A DNA stretch of 64,000 nt from Aurantiacibacter sp. MUD61. Its GTDB lineage: Bacteria > Pseudomonadota > Alphaproteobacteria > Sphingomonadales > Sphingomonadaceae. Position 1 is the first letter of the stretch. Every line of letters starts with the position of its first letter. The notes under the pieces were generated by a model. The model saw nothing but the letters and a program-made list of their open reading frames with translations. It had not been told where the DNA came from and made no database searches. The translations under genes and the position numbers were made by a program. Positions 53,062 through 62,020 of this stretch are shown one piece after another. The stretch covers positions 457,501 through 521,500 of the forward strand of contig NZ_CP115446.1 of the NCBI RefSeq assembly GCF_027912455.1, in the 5' to 3' direction.

Positions 53062-55776
53062 TCAGAAAGTGATCGAGAGCGATGCGCTGAATGACGTGCC
53101 CACATCATAGGTGTTGATCTCGACGCGATCGACACCGTTGGTCTGGAATTCCTCATTCCCGCGGCCGAAGATGTTGCGCGCTTCGAGCTTCAGCTCGGCA
53201 TCACTGCCGAAGAGAGCGAGGCCCTGGCGGTAGACGAGATCGACTTCGAGACCCGGATCTTCGACGATGTCGGGCAGACCGGCCGTCCCGCGGCTGGTCA
53301 CACGCTCGCTGCCGTAATTAACCAGCACGGTGAACTGCTGCAGCTCATCGACATCTTCCAGACTGGCCTGGAAATTGGCGAGGTGATCGGACTGGCCGGT
53401 CAGCGGCACGCCATCGACGAAGAGGTTCGTCGCCGGGACAGGTCCGCCGGGGAACAGCTGCGTAATGTCGGCGGCATCCACGGCGATGTCCGACTGGGTC
53501 CAGGTGTAGTTGGCAAACAGTGCAATCTGCTTGCTTTCAAACCAGCCGCCCCAGTTGAGCAGGTCGATTGTGTAGGCGACGTCCGCTTCGATACCGTAAA
53601 GCGTCGCGCTCGGCGCATTCGCGAAGCTGGTGATCTGATTGTTGTCGGAGAAGCTCGAGAACGCCTCGATCGGGTTTTCAATGTCCTTGTAGAAACCGGC
53701 AACCGATACGCGGTCAGGCCCGCCCATATAGTATTCGACGCGCACTTCGTAATTCGTCAGCTCGCTGTCGATGAGCAGCGGGTTACCGTTGAATTGGCGG
53801 TTGGTTTCGGGATCGTAATAGGTCTGGAAAACCAGCTCCCGGAATTGCGGGCGCGCGATCGTGCGGCTGGCATTGGCGCGGATCTGCAGGTCTTCGACCG
53901 GCTCCCACGTGACCGTGGCGGCAGGCAACCAATAGCTGTTCTCGAGCAGCGTGGATGCAGTGGATACGGGCGCATTGTCGAAGACTTGCGCCGGGTTCAC
54001 GCTTTGCACTGCATCTTCATAGCGGACACCGGCATCCAAGCTGAGGCCGAGGACGGGCTCCCAATTGATCTTGCCGTAGCCAGCCCAGATTTCGAGCCCT
54101 GCGTTAAACGCCGGATCGGACTGGGTGGATTCGATGAGACCGATGTCAAAGAATTCGATGATCGCATCGCCGAGTAGAAGATCGGGACGCAGCGCGCCGA
54201 CGCCATCGGGAAAGCTGGTGGGCGCGTTGAACAGGAATTCGCGGCGTTCGGAGAAGCGCGCGGTATTCGTATAGGCGCCGCCGACGGTCACAGCGAAGCT
54301 GTCGAAAATCGGGTAGCTGACATCCACGCCTGCCGACCACAACTCCTCCTGCAAGTCCGAGAAGACCACTGCAGCATCGCCCGTCTGGCGGTCGAGCACG
54401 TTGATGAAACGATCACCGAATTCGCCCGACGAATTGTCGCGCACATAGGTGAAAGTGTATTCATACGGCGCTTCGCGATCGGTGCGAGCGTAACCACCGC
54501 GCAGGTCGAGCGAGAGATCGCCGAATTCCAGTTCGGCGACCAGCTGGCTGTCGATCAGCTGGCGTTCGTACCAGGCGGTCTGCTGCTGCTGGATGCTGTC
54601 ATCATCCTGGAAATCCTCACCCACCGATAGGCGCGCCTCCTTGAGCGAGTCGCGGATGAAGAGGTTGGTGAAGCGGAAGCGATGGTCGCCGATTTCAAGA
54701 CCAATGCCGAGCATGGCATTGGCAAGAATGCGGTTGTCGGTCACCACATCGCGGAAATCATTGTCGAGCGAGAAGTCGGCGAGCACCGACTGCGAGACGA
54801 TATCGCGGGTGCGCCATTTGTTGCTGATCGAACCGGTGAAGACGACACCGAGTATTCCGTCCGCGCCCACATCGAAGGAGGTCCCTGCGGTGAGGCTGGC
54901 CGACCAGTTCGCAGGCACATCGCCCAGACGCTGAAGCAGGATAAGGTTCGGATCACCGAGCTGCTGCGCGATGGCAGCCTGCGTGACCGGGGCATCGTTA
55001 AAATTCTGACCGTCATCGAGCGGGATGTCGCTCATCTGCAGGCCGCTGTCGAAATAGGTCTGCAAGGCAGGCGGCACATCGCGCGTGCCATCATCGAAGC
55101 CGAACCAGTCGAAGTCGGAGCCGTAGTAGGACAGGCCCTGATGCAGCGTGGTTTCGGTGTCCCCGCTGATCCCGCCGCCGATGGTCAGAAAGCTCTCATC
55201 GGGCACGGCGCGGGTTGTGAGGTTGATCACACCGCCACCGAATTCACCCGGGAAGTTCGCCGAATAGGTCTTCTGGACGAGGCTGGAGGCGACCACGTTG
55301 GTGGGGAAAATATCCAATGGGACAACACGGCTCAGCGGCTGCGGCGAAGGCAGCGGCAGGCCGTTCAGCAGCGCGAGCGAATAGCGATCACCAAGGCCGC
55401 GCACATAGACAAAGCCCTGACCCTGCACCGAGAGGCCGGTTACACGGCCCAGCGCGCCGGCGATATCGCCTTCACCCGTACGCGCAATCTGTTCAGTCGA
55501 AAGAACGCTGACGACCTGACTGGAGCTTTGCGTCGGATCGCGATTGATCCGGCCGGTCACGATGATCGATCCACCGGGGATCGAGATATCGGGATCCTCG
55601 ACCTGATCTTCGTCATCCTGCGGATCCTGATCCTGCGGCGTGCTCAGGTCTTCCGGCGGGGTCGGGTCGACGTCCTGAGGCGGGAGCTGCGTATCCTGCG
55701 CAAAAGCCGCGCCCGGTATGGTGAGCGCGGTGGAAAGGAGAAGCAGGGCCGCCAGCTTCTTGCCAGTGGTGATCAT
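53062..55776 (-). CDS. TonB-dependent receptor, second type
   Basis: A 904-residue outer-membrane receptor with signal peptide (MITTGKKLAALLLLSTALTIPGAAFAQ), a long acidic Pro/Asp-rich stretch (residues 28-60), plug domain (GSIIVTGRINRD... EFGGGVINLTTRAVPDESF) and barrel ending in FSASLSITF. It is of a different branch from the receptor at 47-50 kb. ATG 55776 has GAGGGA ahead of it; ATG 55791 is also possible. It reads from the lipoprotein gene (110 bp gap), so the two are likely one operon, akin to a receptor and surface lipoprotein pair. Ligand unknown. Confidence 0.9.
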   Translation of the reverse strand: MITTGKKLAALLLLSTALTIPGAAFAQDTQLPPQDVDPTPPEDLSTPQDQDPQDDEDQVEDPDISIPGGSIIVTGRINRDPTQSSSQVVSVLSTEQIARTGEGDIAGALGRVTGLSVQGQGFVYVRGLGDRYSLALLNGLPLPSPQPLSRVVPLDIFPTNVVASSLVQKTYSANFPGEFGGGVINLTTRAVPDESFLTIGGGISGDTETTLHQGLSYYGSDFDWFGFDDGTRDVPPALQTYFDSGLQMSDIPLDDGQNFNDAPVTQAAIAQQLGDPNLILLQRLGDVPANWSASLTAGTSFDVGADGILGVVFTGSISNKWRTRDIVSQSVLADFSLDNDFRDVVTDNRILANAMLGIGLEIGDHRFRFTNLFIRDSLKEARLSVGEDFQDDDSIQQQQTAWYERQLIDSQLVAELEFGDLSLDLRGGYARTDREAPYEYTFTYVRDNSSGEFGDRFINVLDRQTGDAAVVFSDLQEELWSAGVDVSYPIFDSFAVTVGGAYTNTARFSERREFLFNAPTSFPDGVGALRPDLLLGDAIIEFFDIGLIESTQSDPAFNAGLEIWAGYGKINWEPVLGLSLDAGVRYEDAVQSVNPAQVFDNAPVSTASTLLENSYWLPAATVTWEPVEDLQIRANASRTIARPQFRELVFQTYYDPETNRQFNGNPLLIDSELTNYEVRVEYYMGGPDRVSVAGFYKDIENPIEAFSSFSDNNQITSFANAPSATLYGIEADVAYTIDLLNWGGWFESKQIALFANYTWTQSDIAVDAADITQLFPGGPVPATNLFVDGVPLTGQSDHLANFQASLEDVDELQQFTVLVNYGSERVTSRGTAGLPDIVEDPGLEVDLVYRQGLALFGSDAELKLEARNIFGRGNEEFQTNGVDRVEINTYDVGTSFSASLSITF

Positions 55777-55886
55777 CGGGAAATCCCTCATTTCGATCCT
55801 AAATTCCGCATCGGGCAGTGGCCCGATTGCCAATGAGACAAGGGGAGCGGCGCGCCTTACCCTGCGCGCCGCTCCCCCACGCTCAA

Positions 55887-57461
55887 TCAGTTGAAGACCG
55901 GGATGGCCGTGCAATTGCCGGTGTTGTTGCCGAAGCTCACAGCCGAGGAGTCGCAGGTCCAGCCCTGCGTCCAGTCATCGCTATCGGAAACCGCACCGAT
56001 GAAGTTCGCCGAAACGAAGAAGCTGCCCAGCGTCGTCACATCGAAAATGGTCGCGAAGCCGTTTTCATTTCCGCCGTTCAAATAGCCGTTCACCAGCGTG
56101 TTGGTGTAGCTCTTGTTGTTGCCGGTACCTGCATCGAAGATACCTTCGGCCTGCGCTGCAGTGATGCCGCCGCTGCCATCGCGGAAGTTGGCGGCACAAT
56201 CGAGCGCAACCGACTGGAAGCGCGGCGGGCCGACATCATCGAGACCGGCATTGGCTGCACGAACCGTTTCATCGAGATCGAGGCGGATACACGGCGTGCC
56301 TGCTGCCGAAGCGTCCCAGATCAGCGTGTTGTAGAGGCCGTAGTCGGTGCCACCACGAATGCGGATCGCCTGATCGTTATCTCTGCGCTGGATGAAGGTC
56401 GCATTGGCAATCGTCGTGTTCTGGCGCGGGGTCTGGTCCTCAAGACCGTTGTTCGAGTCGGCTTCGATAATACCGTCACCGATGCCGGCGCGCTGTGCGG
56501 CGATCACGAACTGCATGTTCGCCTTCACACCGGTGTCGGTGTCGATCGAATCGTCTTCTGCGCCAGCTACGATCAGGTTCTTGATGTTCACGAAGCCGCC
56601 GAAGAATTCGACGCCATCGTCAGACGAATTGACCGACTGGATGAAGCTGAGATCGGTGCCGGTGCCGGTGCCGCCGGTGGTCAGCGCCTGCAGCTCGCTA
56701 TCGCCCGAAAGTACGAAGCCGGAGAAACGGATCTGGACGTAGCGCATGGTGCCCGAGCTGTCGTCTTCAGTTGCCCCGCCGAAGAGCGATGGGTTCACCG
56801 CGCCTTCAACCTGGCGTTCGCAATCGACCGTACCCGGCGTCGCGCCCGGCGTGCGGCAATCGGTGACAGGAGCACGGCCGGAGAGAACCACGCCGCCCCA
56901 CTGGCCCGACGAATCGGCATTGTTCTGGCCAAGGATGTTGTCGCGGCTGGTAAAGATGATCGGCCGGTCGGCGGTGCCGACGGCATTGATCGTGTTGCCG
57001 CGCGTTACGTTCAGGAAGCCCGAACCGCTGGCATAAAGGATGACGCCCGGATCGATCGACAGCTCAACATTGGTGTCGGAAAGACCGTCCGATGCGTCTG
57101 GAGCCGGGCCGCCATCGGTTCCGACGTTGACCTCGCCCGGAAGGCGATAGAGCAGGCCGTCGAAACGCGGCAGCGTGGTCGAAACATTGATGCGCTGTGG
57201 CAGTGCGCAGACGCGCCATTCGCCTTCGGGGCCGGTGATCGTGCCTTCATCGGTCAGGCCCTGCGGATCGGCGATCGTAGGGCAGCCGCCAGCTGGGGTC
57301 ACGGCAGAAGACGTCGGGGTCGGCGACGGCGTCGGTGTTGCCGGCGGGTTGTTGATGATCACATTGCCGCCGGTACCGGGCGAAGCAATGTCGTCAGCGC
57401 CGCAAGCCGAAAGGGCAAGAGCGGATACGCCAAGAATGAGCGAACGGGAAAGTAGTGTCAC
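55887..57461 (-). CDS. Large surface lipoprotein of unknown function
   Basis: A 524-residue protein with a lipoprotein signal (ALSACGADD, Cys 20), a Pro/Thr-rich linker (residues 38-55), and a C-terminal region rich in Gly, Asp and Asn with repeated strand-turn patterns (for example IIFTSRDNILGQ, GVVLSGRAPV, MRYVQIRFSG, FFGGFVNIKNLIVAG, ANATFIQRRDN), compatible with a right-handed beta-helix. Eight cysteines outside the lipobox (including CPTIADP, WRVCALP, DCRTPG, GWTCDSS and GNCTAIP) suggest disulfides. I do not recognise a named family. It precedes the TonB receptor gene in the same direction and probably partners it at the cell surface. Confidence 0.8.
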   Translation of the reverse strand: MTLLSRSLILGVSALALSACGADDIASPGTGGNVIINNPPATPTPSPTPTSSAVTPAGGCPTIADPQGLTDEGTITGPEGEWRVCALPQRINVSTTLPRFDGLLYRLPGEVNVGTDGGPAPDASDGLSDTNVELSIDPGVILYASGSGFLNVTRGNTINAVGTADRPIIFTSRDNILGQNNADSSGQWGGVVLSGRAPVTDCRTPGATPGTVDCERQVEGAVNPSLFGGATEDDSSGTMRYVQIRFSGFVLSGDSELQALTTGGTGTGTDLSFIQSVNSSDDGVEFFGGFVNIKNLIVAGAEDDSIDTDTGVKANMQFVIAAQRAGIGDGIIEADSNNGLEDQTPRQNTTIANATFIQRRDNDQAIRIRGGTDYGLYNTLIWDASAAGTPCIRLDLDETVRAANAGLDDVGPPRFQSVALDCAANFRDGSGGITAAQAEGIFDAGTGNNKSYTNTLVNGYLNGGNENGFATIFDVTTLGSFFVSANFIGAVSDSDDWTQGWTCDSSAVSFGNNTGNCTAIPVFN

Positions 57462-57531
57462 GGCTATGGACCCCTCAAAAATCCGAAAGTGAAAATTGGA
57501 CTTGTCGTTGAGAGAGGCATCTAGGCCCGCG

Positions 57532-57680
57532 AGGTGACACTTTATTTGCGGTTATGTGACGCTATGGAGAATCGCCTGACGCCGCATCTATATATCTGGA
57601 ATGACGCCGTTTTATTTATACACAGCCGGCCCGAGACATCATTCCCCGCTCCAATATTTCATATTTGTGACAATGTGACA
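57532..57680. promoter_or_regulatory. TGTGAC-rich divergent promoter region
   Basis: Between the lipoprotein and TPR genes four GTGAC copies occur: 57534 and 57556 (22 bp apart) and 57667 and 57675 (8 bp apart). On the minus strand the second pair reads CTGTCACATTGTCACAA. The pattern suggests a regulator binding on both sides of the divergent promoters. A PhoB-like box has an 11-bp period, which the 22-bp pair allows but the 8-bp pair does not. Confidence 0.45.
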
Positions 57681-57740
57681 GTTTTGTTGCAGTCGATCTC
57701 TCGTCGCGCCATAAAGTGGCCAGAACTCAAGGAGAGAGAG

Positions 57741-58109
57741 ATGTTTGCAACGCTGGTTTTGGCACCCCTGATGGCAGGTCAGGCTGTGACTGCGGAAATG
57801 GTCGAGCAGCAGTATGAAACGCGCGAAGTCGCTTTCGAGCAGTTGATTGAAGGCGATGCCGCTGCGGCAGTGACGCGTCTGGAAGCAGAGCTCGAGGCCA
57901 ATCCGGGCGATCCTGCGATCCTGATCAATCTGGGCAGCGCCCACGCGCAGCTGGGCAATTACGAACAGGCAGAGACCTATTATCAGGCAGCCCGCGATTC
58001 CGATGAAGAGTATCAGCTTGAGCTCGCCAATGGCCGCTGGCTCGATTCGCGCGATGCCGCCCGCCTCGCTCTTGCCAGCGTTGAATTTCAGGCTCTCGCT
58101 TCGCGCTGA
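57741..58109 (+). CDS. Small TPR-containing secreted protein
   Basis: A 122-residue protein with a short hydrophobic N terminus (MFATLVLAPLMAGQAV) that may be a signal or anchor, and a TPR-like core (AVTRLEAELEANPGDPAILINLGSAHAQLGNYEQAETYYQAARDSDE) giving about two repeats. An AAGGAGAGAGAG ribosome-binding site precedes the ATG. It is divergent from the lipoprotein gene and shares its promoter region. It may help assembly of the receptor/lipoprotein pair; this is inference. Confidence 0.75.
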   Translation: MFATLVLAPLMAGQAVTAEMVEQQYETREVAFEQLIEGDAAAAVTRLEAELEANPGDPAILINLGSAHAQLGNYEQAETYYQAARDSDEEYQLELANGRWLDSRDAARLALASVEFQALASR

Positions 58110-58148
58110 TAGGTAATTATCGGCGCGCGCCTTTCGGGAACGTAAAAT

Positions 58149-58185
58149 AAGGGGGTCGGTAGGCAAAAGCCACCGGCCCTTTTTG
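58149..58185 (+). terminator. Intrinsic terminator after the TPR gene
   Basis: AAGGGGGTCGGTAGGC, loop AAAA, GCCACCGGCCCTTTTT: a hairpin with small mismatches and a T run, 40 bp after the TPR stop. It isolates the type IV secretion operon that follows. Confidence 0.85.
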
Positions 58186-58326
58186 CGTTTGTGCCGCCTT
58201 TCTCCCGGTTCCGTTAACACTACCTGGTAATCGTGCTGTCCAAGCACTCTGCAACGACATTCGGCGAAGACTGTCACGTCTGTGTCATTTGTTGTAAGCA
58301 TTGGCGGTACGGACCCGAGGGATTTG

Positions 58327-58968
58327 ATGATTCTGCGTTTTGCCACCTTAATGGCCGCGAGTGTGCTGGCCGTGCTGACTGCGCCTTCCGCGCAGGCACA
58401 AGTGCTGGAAATCGGCGGCGACGGCGATGCGCGCTGGGTCGATGGCGCGGCGCAGGGGCAGTACGTCAATCCGGCAGCCATTCCCGCCACGCCGGTGGCG
58501 GACGTGCCGGTAGAGATCGCCACCGCCGTGCCGGACAGCGCGATCGCAGATACGCAGCAACATGCCGCAGGCGTTCCCGCAACCTACACCGCCACCATCG
58601 CCGCCCTGGCCGCGCAATACGATCTCAGCCCCGCTCTCCTTGAGGCTCTCGTCTGGCAGGAAAGCCGCTGGCGCGAGAATGCAGTATCTCCGGCAGGAGC
58701 GCGCGGCCTTGCCCAGCTGATGCCCGGCACGGCGCGCGATCTTGGCGTCAATCCGGACGATCCCTTTGCCAATCTTGAAGGCGGCGCGCGTTACCTGCGC
58801 CAGCAACTCGATCGTTTCGATGGTGATCTCGAGCTTGCACTCGCCGCCTACAATGCTGGCCCCGCGCGCGTGGCGCGTTCAGGCCGCGTTCCGAATATTC
58901 GTGAAACACAAAACTATGTGGCTGCCATCATGGGTCGCCTCTCTGACCACTCCCGGAGTTCTGAATAA
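58327..58968 (+). CDS. virB1: VirB1-like lytic transglycosylase
   Basis: A 213-residue protein with signal peptide (to AQAQ, residue 23), a variable linker, and an SLT domain: Glu in VWQESRWRENAVSPAGARGLAQLMPGTA, and ALAAYNAGPARV. It opens the peptidoglycan locally for assembly of the type IV secretion machine. The start is ATG 58327; a GTG or ATG earlier in the frame would place charged residues before the signal. It is the first gene of the virB operon and ends 2 bp before virB2. Confidence 0.9.
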   Translation: MILRFATLMAASVLAVLTAPSAQAQVLEIGGDGDARWVDGAAQGQYVNPAAIPATPVADVPVEIATAVPDSAIADTQQHAAGVPATYTATIAALAAQYDLSPALLEALVWQESRWRENAVSPAGARGLAQLMPGTARDLGVNPDDPFANLEGGARYLRQQLDRFDGDLELALAAYNAGPARVARSGRVPNIRETQNYVAAIMGRLSDHSRSSE

Positions 58969-58970
58969 CA

Positions 58971-59276
58971 ATGCAATTCTTCGCTCGCACCTTTGCCCGT
59001 CTGGCCGCTTTTCTGACCGTGGTGGCACTGCCCGCTACTGCCTATGCGCAGGACCCGGCAGGCTCCGATCCGATCAACAATGCCGCGCAATGGATGCAGG
59101 GCACGCTGCTTGGCACGCTGGCCACCACGGTTGCCGTGATGGCCGTCGCCGCAGTTGGCTTCATGATGCTGACAGGCCGCGTGAACTGGCGTTTCGGCGC
59201 CACCGTGATCGTCGGCGTGTTCATCATCTTCGGTGCCGCATCGATCGTGGCTGGCATCCAGACCGCTGCGGGCTGA
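58971..59276 (+). CDS. virB2: VirB2/TrbC pilin
   Basis: A 101-residue pilin precursor: a signal peptide cut after AYA-Q (residue 26), and two hydrophobic helices (GTLLGTLATTVAVMAVAAVGFMMLTGRVNW and RFGATVIVGVFIIFGAASIVAGI). It forms the pilus subunit of the type IV secretion system. It lies between virB1 and virB3 with short gaps. Confidence 0.9.
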   Translation: MQFFARTFARLAAFLTVVALPATAYAQDPAGSDPINNAAQWMQGTLLGTLATTVAVMAVAAVGFMMLTGRVNWRFGATVIVGVFIIFGAASIVAGIQTAAG

Positions 59277-59289
59277 CGCGAGACACGCC

Positions 59290-59571
59290 ATGCAACTCAC
59301 CCGTTACCCCGTACATCGCGCGCTGACCCGCCCGCAGATGTTTGCGGGCGTTACGTTCAATTACTTCATCATCAATGCATTGGTGACGGTGGAGGCCTTC
59401 CTGATCCTCAAGAGCTGGTGGATCCTCCCCATCCCCTTCATCATGCATGCCATCGGCTATTTCGCCTGTTTGCGAGAGCCGCGCTTTTTCGACCTGTGGA
59501 TCACCAAGGTCAGCAAATGCCCACGCGTAAAGAATTACAAGCGCTGGGGCTGCAACTCATACGCCGCGTGA
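59290..59571 (+). CDS. virB3: VirB3 inner-membrane component
   Basis: A 93-residue protein with two N-terminal hydrophobic segments (FAGVTFNYFIINALVTVEAFLIL and WWILPIPFIMHAIGYFACL) and the VirB3 hallmark LTRPQMFAGV at the start. It works with VirB4 at the inner membrane. ATG 59290 begins the family core; virB4 follows by 25 bp. Confidence 0.9.
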   Translation: MQLTRYPVHRALTRPQMFAGVTFNYFIINALVTVEAFLILKSWWILPIPFIMHAIGYFACLREPRFFDLWITKVSKCPRVKNYKRWGCNSYAA

Positions 59572-59596
59572 GAATAATGCGGACGGGAGCAGAGAC

Positions 59597-62020
59597 ATGA
59601 CGGGCACAGGGCCCAAGAACTGGCTGGGAGCCGCCGCGTGGAGCGCCAAGGAAGCGCATGCCGGCGATCGCCTGCCATATGCGCAGCTGGTGGAGCCCGG
59701 CGTCATGCTGCTGCGCGATGGATCGCTGATGGCGGCACTGCAGGTCCCTGGCCTGCTGTTCGAAACCGAAGATACCGAAGCGCTGAATGCCCATGCGGCA
59801 ACGCGCGAAGTGATGCTGCGCAGCAATCTCGATGCGCGGTTCGTCATGTATCACCACGTCATCCGCCGCCGGGTGAGCGTGGAGCTGGACGCGGAATTTC
59901 CCGATCCGCTATCTGCCCACATCGACCGGCGCTGGCGGCAGAAGCTGACGTCCGGATCGCTGTTCGTGAACGATCAGTTCATCACTTTGGTCCGCCGCCC
60001 CGCGCGCGGCAAGGCGGGCTTTGTCGAGCGGGCGCGCAAATTCTTCCGCCGCACCCCGACGGAAGCCGAAGAAATCGACGTGAAGGACCTGCGTTCCTTA
60101 CGCAGTGCGATCCAAGCGCTGACAGCCAGCTTGGGCGAATATGATGCGCAGCCGCTTGGCGATTACACCGGCAATTCGGGCCATACGAATAATGAGCTGC
60201 TGGAGCTGCTCTCCGCGCTCTACAATGGCGAAATGCGCCCCGTGCGCCGCCCCGACCCTGAAGTCGATATCGGCGACATGCTCCCCTATCGCCGCGCGAG
60301 CTTTGGCCTCGATGCCATGGAATTGCGCGGTGCGGGCGGTGTCGACTTTGCCTCCATCCTGAGCCTGAAGGATTACCCGGACGCGACCAGCCCCGGCCTC
60401 CTCGATGCGATGCTGCGCCTGCCTTATGAAATGGTGGTGACCGAAAGCTTTGCGCCGCAGGAACGCCAGAGTGCGCGCGAACGCATCGACCTCGCCATCC
60501 GCCGCCTCCGCAGCGCCGATGAAGAAGCGCAGGCCGAACGCGGAGACATGATGGCCGCGCGCGATGAGCTGGGCGCTGGCAGCGTGGCCTTTGGCGATCA
60601 CCACCTTTCCGTCCTCGTGCGCGAGCGTGATCTTGTGCGGCTGGATGATGCGACCGCCTCGATCGCTGCAAGCCTCGCCGACACCGGCGCGATTGCCTTA
60701 CGTGAGGATACCAATCTGGAGCCCGCTTTCTGGGGCCAGTTCCCGGGCAATGAGCAATATCTCGTGCGCCGCGCGATGATTTCGACCGCCAATATGGCGA
60801 GCTTCGGCAGCTTCCACGGCTTCGCGCTGGGGCAGGCCGAGGGCAATCACTGGGGCGATGCCGTCACCCTGTTGCAGACGACCAGCTCCACGCCGTTCTT
60901 CTTCAACTTCCATAATGGCGACCTGGGCAATTTCTCGGTCATCGGCCCGTCGGGTTCGGGCAAAACGGTGGTGATGAATTTCCTCGCCGCGCAGGCACAG
61001 AAGTTCCGCCCTCGCACAGTCCTGTTCGACAAGGATCGCGGCGCGGAACTGTTCATTCGCGGTATCGGCGGCAATTATGACCGCATCTCGTCTGGCCAGC
61101 CGACCGGCTTCAATCCGCTCGCCCTGCCCGATACGCCGGTCAATCGAGGCTTCCTGCGCGATTGGCTTTCCGTCCTGCTGAACGCACAGGGCCCGGAGGA
61201 AAGCGCGACCATCGCGGCTGCGGTCGATGCGGCCTATGCGAATGACAGCTCGCTGCGCCGCCTGCGCCACTTCAAGGAACTGGTCTCTGGCAGCCGCCGC
61301 CCTGAACCGGGCGATCTGGCAGACCGCCTCTCCGCCTGGATCGACGATGGCGAGCATGGCTGGCTGTTCGATAACGCCACCGACAACCTCGATCTCGAAA
61401 CCCGGGTGATGGGTTTCGACATGACTGCGCTGCTAGAAAATCCCAAGCTGCGCACCCCGGTCATGATGTACCTGTTCCATCGCATCGACGAACGGCTCGA
61501 CGGACAGCCGACGATGATCCTGATCGATGAAGGCTGGAAAGCGCTGGACGATGAAGTCTTCGCCGCGCGCATCCGCGATTGGCTCAAGACTCTGCGGAAA
61601 CGCAACGCGCTGGTCGGCTTTGCCACGCAGAGTGCGCGCGATGCTCTCGACAGCAAGATTTCGACCGCGCTCGTCGAACAGACCGCCACGATGCTGTTCA
61701 TGCCCAATGCCAAGGCGCGGGCAGAGGATTATTGCGACGGTTTCGGCCTGACCGAGCACGAACTGGCGCTCATCCGCACCTTGCCCGCCCATAGCCGCTG
61801 CTTCCTTGTCCGCCAGCCCGATGCGAGCGTTGTCGTGCGGCTCGACCTGTCGAATGCGCCCGAAGTGCTGACTATCCTGTCGGGCCGCGAAAGCAGTGTG
61901 CGACGGCTCGACCACCTGCGCGGCAATCTGGGTGATGCGCCTGCGCAATGGTATCCCGAACTTACCAACACGCCGTGGCCCGGCCCTGACACCCCCGACA
62001 AGAGGGAGGCAGCCGAGTGA
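59597..62020 (+). CDS. virB4: VirB4 ATPase of the type IV secretion system
   Basis: An 807-residue VirB4 (CagE/TrbE) ATPase with the N-terminal domain in the first 400 residues, Walker A GPSGSGKT (450-457), and Walker B ILIDE (Asp 644, Glu 645), plus the QSARDAL and AR segments of the C-terminal motor. It energises pilus assembly and substrate passage at the inner membrane. The length matches the family. Its stop codon overlaps the virB6 GTG start. Confidence 0.95.
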   Translation: MTGTGPKNWLGAAAWSAKEAHAGDRLPYAQLVEPGVMLLRDGSLMAALQVPGLLFETEDTEALNAHAATREVMLRSNLDARFVMYHHVIRRRVSVELDAEFPDPLSAHIDRRWRQKLTSGSLFVNDQFITLVRRPARGKAGFVERARKFFRRTPTEAEEIDVKDLRSLRSAIQALTASLGEYDAQPLGDYTGNSGHTNNELLELLSALYNGEMRPVRRPDPEVDIGDMLPYRRASFGLDAMELRGAGGVDFASILSLKDYPDATSPGLLDAMLRLPYEMVVTESFAPQERQSARERIDLAIRRLRSADEEAQAERGDMMAARDELGAGSVAFGDHHLSVLVRERDLVRLDDATASIAASLADTGAIALREDTNLEPAFWGQFPGNEQYLVRRAMISTANMASFGSFHGFALGQAEGNHWGDAVTLLQTTSSTPFFFNFHNGDLGNFSVIGPSGSGKTVVMNFLAAQAQKFRPRTVLFDKDRGAELFIRGIGGNYDRISSGQPTGFNPLALPDTPVNRGFLRDWLSVLLNAQGPEESATIAAAVDAAYANDSSLRRLRHFKELVSGSRRPEPGDLADRLSAWIDDGEHGWLFDNATDNLDLETRVMGFDMTALLENPKLRTPVMMYLFHRIDERLDGQPTMILIDEGWKALDDEVFAARIRDWLKTLRKRNALVGFATQSARDALDSKISTALVEQTATMLFMPNAKARAEDYCDGFGLTEHELALIRTLPAHSRCFLVRQPDASVVVRLDLSNAPEVLTILSGRESSVRRLDHLRGNLGDAPAQWYPELTNTPWPGPDTPDKREAAE

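Noticed and set aside
57532..57680. PhoB box before the lipoprotein/receptor genes
   Set aside because: The CTGTCAC-like segments do not keep the 11-bp period of a PhoB box in both pairs, so I list only TGTGAC repeats without naming a regulator.
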